A stretch of DNA of 5,269 nucleotides from Verrucomicrobiia bacterium (GTDB taxonomy: Bacteria > Verrucomicrobiota > Verrucomicrobiia > Opitutales > Opitutaceae), in assembly GCA_030424825.1 (NCBI GenBank), contig JAUHWE010000381.1, positions 1 to 5,269 on the forward strand. Direction: 5' to 3'. This document shows positions 1 through 5,269 of this stretch, one piece after another. The notes below the pieces were generated by a model that did no database searches, was not told the DNA's origin, and saw only the letters and a list, made by a program, of their open reading frames with translations. Position 1 is the stretch's first letter; each line of letters opens with the position of its first letter. The position numbers and the translations under genes were made by a program.

Positions 1-780
1 CACCTCAACGGGAATCCCCAGATCTAACCCTGAAAAAGAGGAGTCCATGATATGGCAGGCCATATCTCCCACCGCTCCACAACCATAGTCTTTCCAACCC
101 CGCCAAGCGAACGGAACAATCTTGTCATCAAACGACTTCTTGGGAGCCACACCAAGCCAAAGGTCATAGTCCAGCGTTGCAGGAACAGGCAGATTCTGGC
201 GCTTTATCTCCCCTTGAGGCCAAATCGGGCGGTTCGTCCAGTGCAGCACCTCAACGACATCACCAATTACGCCCGCCGATGTCCATTCCTTGATGTAGCG
301 GAGCCCTTCGTGGGTATGCCCCTGGTTCCCCATTTGCGTAATCACGCCTGCCTTCGCAGCCGCCTTCTTCAGTTCTCGGGCTTCCCAAATCGTTCGCACA
401 AGCGGCTTCTCACAGTAGACATTGATCCCCTGCTCCAGCGCCCAACGCGCGACCGGATAGTGCATGTGATCGGGAATGGCGATCGAAACGGCGTCGAGCT
501 TCCCCGCCATTTTGTCGAACATCCTACGATAGTCTTTGAACCGCGGAACGTTGGGATACTTTTCGTAGGATTTCGCGGCTCTCGCGTCATCCACATCGCA
601 AAACGCTACGATGTCCTCCGATTTATATCCTTCAATGTGAGACGTTCCACGACCTCCTGCTCCGATTTGGGCGATCCTCAATTTCCCATTTGGGGAAGGA
701 GACTTTCCGATGACCCAATTAGGAAGGATCATAAATCCGGCACCGGCAGCACCGCTCTTAACAAATGTTCTTCTATTCAT
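1..780 (-). CDS. Gfo/Idh/MocA family oxidoreductase, Tat-exported, partial (C-terminus off window)
   Basis: The minus strand reads open from an ATG at 780-778 to the window edge, giving 260 residues without a stop. The N-terminus has a twin-arginine motif (NRRTFVK, residues 2-8) followed by a Gly/Ala-rich hydrophobic stretch, so Tat export is likely. A Rossmann fold follows: the dinucleotide-binding loop GAGGRG is at 40-45 and the acidic CDVDD at 61-65. The family's EKP motif (VYCEKP, 121-126) contains the conserved lysine. QMGNQGH (149-155) and GAVGDMACHIMD (235-246) are typical of the exported PVC-type subgroup, the latter in the C-terminal substrate-binding domain. Such enzymes use NAD(P) to oxidise or reduce sugars or cyclitols, and some act as glycosidases by a redox mechanism (GH109-like); the substrate cannot be read here. 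Family members usually run to about 400-450 residues, so roughly the last 40 percent is missing. No strong Shine-Dalgarno precedes the start. Family assignment is secure, substrate unknown. Confidence 0.95.
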   Translation of the reverse strand, partial: MNRRTFVKSGAAGAGFMILPNWVIGKSPSPNGKLRIAQIGAGGRGTSHIEGYKSEDIVAFCDVDDARAAKSYEKYPNVPRFKDYRRMFDKMAGKLDAVSIAIPDHMHYPVARWALEQGINVYCEKPLVRTIWEARELKKAAAKAGVITQMGNQGHTHEGLRYIKEWTSAGVIGDVVEVLHWTNRPIWPQGEIKRQNLPVPATLDYDLWLGVAPKKSFDDKIVPFAWRGWKDYGCGAVGDMACHIMDSSFSGLDLGIPVEV

Positions 781-868
781 CTAAATATATTTTGGGTTAG
801 CGATCCAACATTCTTGATTAACTATGATTGCGGACTAATCGCCTAGAATTGGACAGACAAAGCTCCAT

Positions 869-897
869 AAAACTCCGCGACACAGGCAGAATCGCGG
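869..897 (-). terminator. Possible intrinsic terminator after the PhoD-like gene
   Basis: A perfect 6-bp GC-rich stem (CCGCGA at 875-880 pairing with TCGCGG at 892-897) encloses an 11-nt loop. Read on the minus strand, the stem is followed two bases later by TTTT (872-869). It begins about 25 nt past the stop codon of the phosphatase gene, a normal place for a terminator. The stem is short and the T-run only four long, so termination may be weak. If real, it separates the phosphatase and oxidoreductase transcripts. Confidence 0.4.
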
Positions 898-922
898 GCG
901 ACGACTCTAGACCAATGACCCG

Positions 923-2335
923 TTACTCCCCCCAGAAAAGGTCTTCATTCACAATCTCACCATGGACGTCATGATGCCGCAATGCGATCCTGGGCCTGTC
1001 CTTGTCCCGATCCACACTTACACTGAGAAACCCTCCTTTTATGCGCAGAAAGCGATGCTCGTCAGTCCGAAGCTCCTGTTTGAATCCACCCGCGTGCGCA
1101 TCGGACCCTGCCCCGCAAGAATACTCGCGTGCGCCGGTCTCACGATCTACAGTCACATACTGCCAGTGCCGGTCTCCGTTGAGGATAAATGCGTTCTTCT
1201 GCTTGCCCATAAAGGCTCGGATTTCATCACCCTCGTGCGTGAAGTTTTTGTTGGCATGATTGTCCGACTTTTTCTCCCGATCTGGTCCGACAATGGGATT
1301 CGGATTAATCAGAATTCGGAAAGCGGCATCAGACTCGGAAAAGGATTTGTAGAACCAAGCTTTCTGAGTTTTTCCCCAAATGGTTTTGTTCGGTCCATCC
1401 GGAGTCTCGTTGCGGCTTCGAAAGTCCCGGCCCTCCATCATCCAAATTTGAAGATCCTTGCCCCATCGAACGGTTCGGTAGGGTTTCTCACCCATTGGGA
1501 AGATCTCGTTAAAGATCTCGATTCCCCGGTCCCAAGTCAGCTCGCCATAAGTATCTCCAGGACCACAGTCATTCTTGAGCAAATCGTGATCGTCCTTCAT
1601 AAAGTACGCAGGAACCTGGCGATAGAACTCCCGAAAGTTTGGCAACCCAAATAGACGATCCCACTTGTAGTAGGCAAGCTCCTCGGTCTTCGCCCAAGGA
1701 CCAGGTTTGTCGTAATACTCGATGTCTCCGGCATGCACCAGAAAATCGGGTTTCACCGTATCCAGAATAGCAGGATAAATATAGTGCCCATTCACCAGAT
1801 CGTCCCTTCGAGGGAAATCATGGCAAGTCACCAAAGCAAATTTCACCGATTCTGCCTGTTCCACATCGGGAGCAGTCCTGAACGCTCCCAGCAATTCCAC
1901 GCTGGGACGAGATTGCCCCATCGAGCGTCCCTCTACCTTTAGGTTGTAATGCGTTCCAGGAATAAGACCTTCGAGATTGGCCACTGCACTGTAGTTTCGT
2001 CGTGGCGTGACAGGTTTCCAGTCCAGAGTGACCACCTCACTCCGGTTCCTCGCTGGCCAATAGGAGACACGCACTTCTCCTGTAGCACCCATAGCACTAA
2101 ACTGCATGTCACCAAGGGTTCTACCCGGCGGGACTGCGTCATCATCTTTGCTCCAGGTTTCGCCATCCAGCCTGTATGTCTGATCCTTGGTCAGGCGCAT
2201 CCAGACAATGGCTGAATCTTGGTCGATTTCACCAATCTTTATTCCGTTGGCCATGAAAGGTCCCCTTGCATTTTGACCAAAGGAAACGGTGCAGATGATT
2301 AGGCTAATGACAATGAGGATACTATTCGTTTTCAT
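923..2335 (-). CDS. PhoD-like alkaline phosphatase / metallophosphatase, Sec-exported
   Basis: A complete 470-residue protein. Residues 1-20 are a Sec-type signal peptide (Lys3, then a hydrophobic core ending VSFG, likely cut before Gln21). Residues about 25-155 fit the beta-sandwich N-terminal domain of PhoD proteins (AIVWMRL at 42-48). The catalytic metallophosphatase domain then shows the expected order of motifs: VTCHD (169-173), HAGDIEYYD (201-209), KDDHD (247-251), GRDFRS (302-307) and NGDRHW (386-391). In Bacillus subtilis PhoD the iron site uses a Cys, Asps and a Tyr; Cys171, Asp204 and Tyr207 or Tyr208 are the likely counterparts, by inference. The family hydrolyses phosphomonoesters or diesters outside the cytoplasm for phosphorus acquisition. 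The characterised PhoD uses Tat export; no RR motif is present here. The ATG at 2335-2333 is chosen because it gives a clean signal peptide; no good Shine-Dalgarno or Pho box was recognised. Exact substrate is uncertain. Confidence 0.94.
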   Translation of the reverse strand: MKTNSILIVISLIICTVSFGQNARGPFMANGIKIGEIDQDSAIVWMRLTKDQTYRLDGETWSKDDDAVPPGRTLGDMQFSAMGATGEVRVSYWPARNRSEVVTLDWKPVTPRRNYSAVANLEGLIPGTHYNLKVEGRSMGQSRPSVELLGAFRTAPDVEQAESVKFALVTCHDFPRRDDLVNGHYIYPAILDTVKPDFLVHAGDIEYYDKPGPWAKTEELAYYKWDRLFGLPNFREFYRQVPAYFMKDDHDLLKNDCGPGDTYGELTWDRGIEIFNEIFPMGEKPYRTVRWGKDLQIWMMEGRDFRSRNETPDGPNKTIWGKTQKAWFYKSFSESDAAFRILINPNPIVGPDREKKSDNHANKNFTHEGDEIRAFMGKQKNAFILNGDRHWQYVTVDRETGAREYSCGAGSDAHAGGFKQELRTDEHRFLRIKGGFLSVSVDRDKDRPRIALRHHDVHGEIVNEDLFWGE

Positions 2336-2487
2336 GTGAGAGGTAGACGATATATCTCGAAAAACACGGGCGAGCGAGCACCCAATAGCTCCCTATTTCC
2401 TAGCGGAGGGCAATCTCAAATTCTCAAATTACCCGTATTCCCAAAGATTCACTGCTTAGGATTCCCAGTCGCCCTTCCCCAACGTGA

Positions 2488-3168
2488 TTAACGCTTAAAC
2501 CGCAAACCAAATCCAAATACGACAGAGTGGGACCAATCTCCCGATAGACTGGCTCGTTTCGATCTAATCTGAGCGAACAAATTGAAGGTTGAGCGTTTCC
2601 CTGCATCAAAAAATAGATTCAAAGGGCGAAGCCGGTTTTCACTCACTTTACCCAGTTGCGTATCAAAGAAGATCTCATTCGAAACCTCAAATCGACTCAT
2701 ACGTCCAAACCAATTCGCACGCTTCGAATACAAAAGCCGGTGGCGTGTCACGAGGCCATGCCGGTCATTCTCCCGATCATAAGCCCTAAACTCCAGCCGG
2801 TTTCTCGACACGAGGGTGCTCCCGTCGCTCAACTCCCAACGAGGATTCAACTCGAGTTCAAGCCGCGTTTGATGGTTCCAGTCTCCCTCAAGGTCCTTCA
2901 CATCCAAGTAACTTCCACCGAACCCGACTTCCCAATCTGGATGGACACGATAGTAGACCTTCTGCTGGACCATCCAAAGCCCGAGCCGCGAGGCACTGTC
3001 GTCGTATCGAGTTTCGGCCCAGGTATAAGTTCTCCATTGCTTCGCTTGGTACTCTGTGAGCATAAGCTCGTTCCACAGCTGTAGATCGCTTTCGTCTCCC
3101 TGAACTAAAAGACAGAGACTCCCGCAAGTGAAAAGAAGTAAAACCGACCTGCCAACATTAGGCTGCAT
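2488..3168 (-). CDS. Probable DUF2490-type outer-membrane beta-barrel protein
   Basis: A 226-residue protein from the ATG at 3168-3166. The N-terminus (MQPNVGRSVLLLFTCG, then LCLLVQG) is a Sec signal peptide, probably cut before DESD. The mature part starts with DLQLWNELML and continues as alternating aromatic/polar strands separated by turns: YTWAETRYDD, KVYYRVHPDWEVGFGGSYL, TRLELELNPRWEL, SRNRLEFRAY, FEVSNEIFF, ending FGFGLRFKR. This pattern, the size and the early W-x-E fit DUF2490 proteins, which are predicted outer-membrane barrels of unknown role. A GTG 18 nt upstream (3186-3184) would add six residues, but the AGGAG there overlaps the GTG itself. The ATG has a weak AGAGA (3178-3174) five nt upstream and leaves a cleaner signal peptide, so I prefer it. 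A MITE-like element lies 25 nt upstream of this start and may separate the gene from an original promoter. Function unknown; the barrel call is from pattern, not from an alignment. Confidence 0.82.
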   Translation of the reverse strand: MQPNVGRSVLLLFTCGSLCLLVQGDESDLQLWNELMLTEYQAKQWRTYTWAETRYDDSASRLGLWMVQQKVYYRVHPDWEVGFGGSYLDVKDLEGDWNHQTRLELELNPRWELSDGSTLVSRNRLEFRAYDRENDRHGLVTRHRLLYSKRANWFGRMSRFEVSNEIFFDTQLGKVSENRLRPLNLFFDAGKRSTFNLFAQIRSKRASLSGDWSHSVVFGFGLRFKR

Positions 3169-3178
3169 ATGTGTCTCT

Positions 3179-3328
3179 AAAATCACTCCTATAAGAGACT
3201 GTCTAATAAAGCAGTATAGGCTGCGTTACAGCCGAAGGGCATGGGCGCTTCGCTTTTGCCTTGCCAGAAGCTAAAAATGCCTGCTGCGACGTGCATGCTG
3301 ATTTACTAGACAGTCTCTAGGAGATTTT
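3179..3328. repeat. Outer palindrome split by the MITE-like element
   Basis: Outside the 125-bp element the flanks are complementary to each other. The left flank (3179-3193) reads AAAATC, AC, TCCT, ATA; the right flank (3319-3328) reads AGGAGATTTT. Bringing the flanks together gives two 10-bp arms (AAAATC+TCCT against AGGA+GATTTT) with a 2-nt bulge and a 3-nt ATA loop. With A-runs on one side and T-runs on the other this resembles a small bidirectional terminator hairpin. The left arm runs into the leader of the DUF2490-like gene. That the hairpin predates the insertion is inference; the arms could also be the outermost part of the element's own inverted repeat. Confidence 0.5.
3194..3318. 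mobile_element. MITE-like non-coding element with terminal inverted repeats
   Basis: The 125-bp block starts with AGAGACTGTCTA (3194-3205) and ends with its exact complement TAGACAGTCTCT (3307-3318). The match continues inward with one-base differences: A/G, TAAA, G/T, CAG, T/C, AT, so about 21 of 24 positions agree between the two ends. The interior contains a further small hairpin (GGCTG 3219-3223 with CAGCC 3229-3233) and a CGAAG/CTTCG pair (3233-3237 with 3248-3252). There is no open reading frame of useful length. Long terminal inverted repeats on a short coding-free body are what a miniature inverted-repeat element derived from an insertion sequence looks like; a repeat-hairpin family of unknown mobility is the alternative. 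I could not find a direct target-site duplication. The parent transposase family cannot be named from the ends alone. A TATACT hexamer on the minus strand (3218-3213) could act as an outward -10 toward the DUF2490-like gene, but no -35 was found. Confidence 0.6.
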
Positions 3329-3427
3329 GGAATGCTCACGCAAGCCGATCGTCCTAATAATCTGAACCAGAAAGCCCGGACCTGAATCTCACATTATGTA
3401 TCCAGAATCCGGACATTCCAACAATAG

Positions 3428-4222
3428 CTAAAACATCGGTGCCGCAGGCGTTTCATAGTCGCGGGGCTTTCCATAGTAGTCGTACAACCTTTGATGTTCG
3501 TCTTCGTTGACAGGATCATAAGGATCGAAGCGAGGCGCCATCTCGATTTGCTTTCTGAGCAAGTCAACCTTAGCGGTTTTGTTCTTCCAGTCGAAACGCT
3601 CTACCCATCCGATGTCGATCAAGGATGACTTTCCAGGAAGCCAATTTTTGGTATCGATAATCAGATACTGAAGTCTCCAGTTCTTTTCCTCAATGATGAA
3701 GTCGTCTACGTGACCAAAGGAATCGTCTTTCGCCTCAATATGGTAGCCGAGAATCTCATGGGCCGAACGCAGGTGCTTACCTTCAATCTGCCTCATACGA
3801 AACTCATGCGCTTGCCGATCCGCCTCGCTCTTGGGACTGACTTCTGTACCCATTGCGGGAGGTACCGTCGAACCTCCAAACAAGTAAGGATCCATCCAAT
3901 ACGAAGGAAGGTCATAATACTTAGCGTATTCTTCCTCATACTCCATGCACACTGGGGCATTCGTTTTGAGTTCTGGCGAACCCTCAAGCTGCTCCTTCGT
4001 CAAATCAGTCCTCAAGCCATTTCCAATCCACCCGGTTTCGAGCTTCTTTAAATGGTAGGGACTCAGGAGAACTTTCTTTCCTGGAAGCCAGGTTCCCGTA
4101 TCCGCTACGATGTAGCGCAGACGCCAATATCGATCATCGAAAAGCACGTCTTTCACTTTCCCGATCCTGCCATCTACAGTTTCGATGGGATACCCCATCA
4201 GGTCTTTTACACTTCTGAGCAT
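3428..4222 (-). CDS. Tandem PRC-barrel domain protein
   Basis: A 264-residue protein with no signal peptide or membrane segment, so probably cytoplasmic. It consists of two homologous halves. Residues 2-53 and 151-202 align without gaps at about 23 of 52 identical positions, sharing LRS, GY-IE, the V-D pair, WRL-Y, DT and WLPGK. This is the PRC-barrel fold, known from the photosynthetic reaction-centre H subunit and RimM; proteins with two such domains occur widely in environmental bacteria and are often stress-linked, with unknown ligand. The acidic, aromatic linker (about 92-145, with EYEEEYAKYYDLPSYW at 94-109) and a Tyr/Pro-rich tail (248-264) are less conserved in kind. The ATG (4222-4220) has an AAAGGA Shine-Dalgarno eight nt upstream. 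It starts five nt after the stop of the coiled-coil gene, so the two are very likely cotranscribed and translationally linked. Domain call is confident; biological role is not known. Confidence 0.93.
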   Translation of the reverse strand: MLRSVKDLMGYPIETVDGRIGKVKDVLFDDRYWRLRYIVADTGTWLPGKKVLLSPYHLKKLETGWIGNGLRTDLTKEQLEGSPELKTNAPVCMEYEEEYAKYYDLPSYWMDPYLFGGSTVPPAMGTEVSPKSEADRQAHEFRMRQIEGKHLRSAHEILGYHIEAKDDSFGHVDDFIIEEKNWRLQYLIIDTKNWLPGKSSLIDIGWVERFDWKNKTAKVDLLRKQIEMAPRFDPYDPVNEDEHQRLYDYYGKPRDYETPAAPMF

Positions 4223-4227
4223 TGTCT

Positions 4228-4599
4228 TTATCCTTTCACTTCGGTTTCTGTTAATTCGCTATTTTCTCCAGCGAGTGCATCATTCTTGTTTTCCTTCCAA
4301 ACTGTCCTCGCTCGGTCGACATGTTCCTTAAGAACCTTGAAGAGCCATTCCGTATCTTCAATTTCCAGAGTCCATTCCCATGAATCAGAATGAGACACCG
4401 CCATTTCACCGACATTCCACTCAAGCGCATCGATTTCTCCCCTTAAATTTTCGATCCTGCTTCCACACCGACTTTCTGGCTCCCCCTTCTCCATCTCAGG
4501 AACGCGTTTACTCAAACATTCGATATCCGATTCCAGTGCTCTGATTCTTTCCTTTGACCGTTTTAGATAGTCGATCTTCAGCTCAACGTAGCTTTGCAT
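4228..4599 (-). CDS. Small coiled-coil protein, first gene of the PRC-barrel operon
   Basis: A 123-residue, highly charged protein without signal peptide or membrane segment. Residues about 5-35 (ELKIDYLKRSKERIRALESD and onward) and 47-65 (SRIENLRGEIDALEW) show heptad-like spacing of Leu/Ile with Glu/Arg/Lys, indicating two coiled-coil helices joined by a Pro/Gly-containing turn. A Trp-rich helical stretch follows (SWEWTLEIEDTEWLFKVLKEHVDRA, about 73-97), then a polar acidic tail. The architecture recalls small coiled-coil stress proteins of the sll1863-like kind, which also end in Trp-containing helices, but this is resemblance by eye only. Its ATG (4599-4597) is preceded by AAAGGAG ten nt upstream. 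It overlaps functionally with the PRC-barrel gene: its last two sense codons form that gene's ribosome binding site. A shared role or physical partnership with the PRC-barrel protein is inferred from this linkage. Real gene on the basis of its Shine-Dalgarno, spacing and composition. Confidence 0.8.
   Translation of the reverse strand: MQSYVELKIDYLKRSKERIRALESDIECLSKRVPEMEKGEPESRCGSRIENLRGEIDALEWNVGEMAVSHSDSWEWTLEIEDTEWLFKVLKEHVDRARTVWKENKNDALAGENSELTETEVKG
4231..4236 (-). promoter_or_regulatory. Ribosome binding site of the PRC-barrel gene
   Basis: AAAGGA on the minus strand, eight nt before the PRC-barrel ATG. It is formed by the last two sense codons (Lys-Gly) of the upstream coiled-coil gene, so ribosomes finishing that gene end on top of this site. 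This supports translational coupling and fixes the start of the PRC-barrel protein. Confidence 0.8.
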
Positions 4600-4609
4600 T
4601 CTCCAACGA

Positions 4610-4616
4610 CTCCTTT
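4610..4616 (-). promoter_or_regulatory. Ribosome binding site of the coiled-coil gene
   Basis: AAAGGAG on the minus strand, ten nt before the ATG at 4599-4597. It is the strongest Shine-Dalgarno match seen near any start in the window and is a main reason for accepting the small coiled-coil gene as real. Confidence 0.7.
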
Positions 4617-4675
4617 CGTTTTTTCAATCTACTGAATCACTGCCTACAATATCTCACGCAACATCGATTTTGCAT

Positions 4676-4707
4676 CGCATATTCGGCTATAATCTAGGCG
4701 CATATTC
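4676..4707 (+). promoter_or_regulatory. Possible promoter: TATAAT between two 9-bp direct repeats
   Basis: In the 248-bp divergent region a perfect -10 hexamer TATAAT (4688-4693, plus strand) lies between two exact copies of CGCATATTC (4676-4684 and 4699-4707), whose starts are 23 bp apart. It sits about 155 nt upstream of the sulfatase ATG, so a long leader would follow. No good -35 is present at 16-18 bp, so an activator might be needed. On the minus strand, TTGATG followed by TATAGC in the same stretch is a weaker candidate for the PRC-barrel operon. The repeats may be operator half-sites; the promoter call is tentative. Confidence 0.3.
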
Positions 4708-4847
4708 ATCAATTTCGACCCCAGAAGTCTGCCGAGGAACAGACGGAAAAACACTTGCCCCGTTCCCCAAACACTCCCATCAACATCCTTGGCTTCGTCA
4801 CGCAGATTGAGAATGCGAACACACTCCCTACCTACCAAGCGATCCCC

Positions 4848-5269
4848 ATGAAAACTCCAGATCGATCCCAGAGAATCGCCATCAGCTTAGCGATCGCCTG
4901 CATCTACTCCACTGTCCTAACGGCAGCTGGAAAACCGAATGTGCTTTTCATCGCAATTGACGACCTGAACGACTGGGTCGGCTGCCTCGATGGCCACCCC
5001 AACACGAAGACCCCAAACATCGACCGCCTCGCCAAGCAAGGCGTACTTTTCGAGAATGCCCATTGCCAGGCCCCCATTTGCGGTCCGAGTCGTGCTTCGA
5101 TTTTCACCGGTCTCTACCCTTCCTCTACCGGCATTTACCTGCAGATAAAAGACAAGGACCTAAAGTCGAGCCATCCGCTAACAGAAAGATGCACTCTGAT
5201 GCCCGACTACTTTGAGAATCATGGATACAAAACCATGGCTGTCGGCAAACTGTATCACGGAGGTGATGC
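4848..5269 (+). CDS. Sulfatase, iduronate-2-sulfatase-like, partial (C-terminus off window)
   Basis: The frame is open from the ATG at 4848 to the window edge (140 codons plus two bases). Residues 1-27 are a Sec signal peptide (basic start, hydrophobic core IAISLAIACIYSTVL, ending TAA before Gly28). The mature protein begins KPNVLFIAIDDLNDW, with the metal-binding pair Asp38-Asp39. The formylglycine motif C-x-P-S-R is at 78-82 (CGPSR), followed by ASIFTGLYPS; Cys78 would be matured to formylglycine by a separate enzyme. VGKLYHGG (132-139) supplies the conserved Lys134 and His137. This version, with Tyr-His rather than the GKWHLG of arylsulfatases, matches human iduronate-2-sulfatase (Asp45, Asp46, Cys84, Lys135, His138) in order and spacing. 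It probably removes sulfate esters from sulfated polysaccharides in the periplasm or outside the cell. Such proteins are usually about 450-550 residues, so most of the C-terminal part is missing. No clear Shine-Dalgarno is seen. Family call is firm; the substrate is unknown. Confidence 0.93.
   Translation, partial: MKTPDRSQRIAISLAIACIYSTVLTAAGKPNVLFIAIDDLNDWVGCLDGHPNTKTPNIDRLAKQGVLFENAHCQAPICGPSRASIFTGLYPSSTGIYLQIKDKDLKSSHPLTERCTLMPDYFENHGYKTMAVGKLYHGGD

Noticed and set aside
52..846. Plus-strand open frame of 264 codons opposite the oxidoreductase
   Set aside because: Its product is low-complexity Arg/Pro/His-rich with no recognisable domain, while the opposite strand encodes a clear Gfo/Idh/MocA protein. 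It is an antisense shadow.
962..1654. Plus-strand open frame of 230 codons inside the phosphatase gene
   Set aside because: It lies antisense to all the conserved PhoD motifs and shows no domain or ribosome binding site of its own.
2414..2429. Tandem TCTCAAAT repeat (two copies) between the phosphatase and barrel genes
   Set aside because: Two copies of an AT-rich 8-mer can arise by chance, and no hairpin or promoter element is associated with it.
2656..3084. Plus-strand open frame of 142 codons inside the barrel gene
   Set aside because: Antisense to the DUF2490-like gene, with no domain features.
3194..3318. Reading the inverted repeat as a simple terminator for the PRC-barrel operon
   Set aside because: The arms are about 125 bp apart with a complex interior and the 12-bp core is not followed by a clear T-run; a mobile element end is a better fit.
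4052..4393. Plus-strand 113-codon open frame across the coiled-coil/PRC-barrel junction
   Set aside because: It runs antisense to two linked genes that have good ribosome binding sites, and its product shows no domain.
4644..4838. Minus-strand 64-codon open frame in the divergent intergenic region
   Set aside because: No Shine-Dalgarno, no recognisable domain, and it would cover the promoter region between two divergent genes. Probably chance.

Overview
The window holds six protein-coding genes. Five are on the minus strand. The sixth, at the right end, is divergent on the plus strand. The gene mix points to an aquatic, polysaccharide-degrading heterotroph of the PVC group (Planctomycetes, Verrucomicrobia or Lentisphaerae). 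It includes a Tat-exported Gfo/Idh/MocA oxidoreductase, a PhoD-type phosphatase, a formylglycine-type sulfatase and a DUF2490-like barrel. The taxonomic placement is inferred from gene content only; no rRNA or marker gene is present.

Layout, left to right. 1-780 (minus) is the N-terminal 260 residues of a Gfo/Idh/MocA oxidoreductase with a twin-arginine signal. 781-922 is a short intergenic stretch with a terminator-like hairpin (869-897) just past the end of the next gene. 923-2335 (minus) is a complete, Sec-exported PhoD-like metallophosphatase. 2336-2487 is non-coding and shows no convincing signal. 2488-3168 (minus) is a probable DUF2490-type outer-membrane beta-barrel protein. 3169-3427 is non-coding and holds a 125-bp MITE-like element (3194-3318) with long imperfect terminal inverted repeats, apparently inserted into the loop of an older small palindrome (3179-3328). 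3428-4222 and 4228-4599 (both minus) are a tight two-gene operon: an upstream coiled-coil protein and a downstream protein with two PRC-barrel domains. 4600-4847 is the divergent intergenic region, with a perfect TATAAT between two copies of a 9-bp direct repeat. 4848-5269 (plus) is the N-terminal part of an iduronate-2-sulfatase-like sulfatase that runs off the window.

How they fit together. The oxidoreductase, phosphatase and sulfatase all look like exported enzymes acting on sugar derivatives, sulfate esters and phosphate esters outside the cytoplasm. This matches scavenging of sulfated or phosphorylated organic matter. The PRC-barrel/coiled-coil operon looks like a separate stress or envelope module. 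No defence system, CRISPR array, tRNA, rRNA or integrase is visible. The most unusual item is the small non-coding mobile element and its insertion site; I did not find a convincing new multi-gene system.
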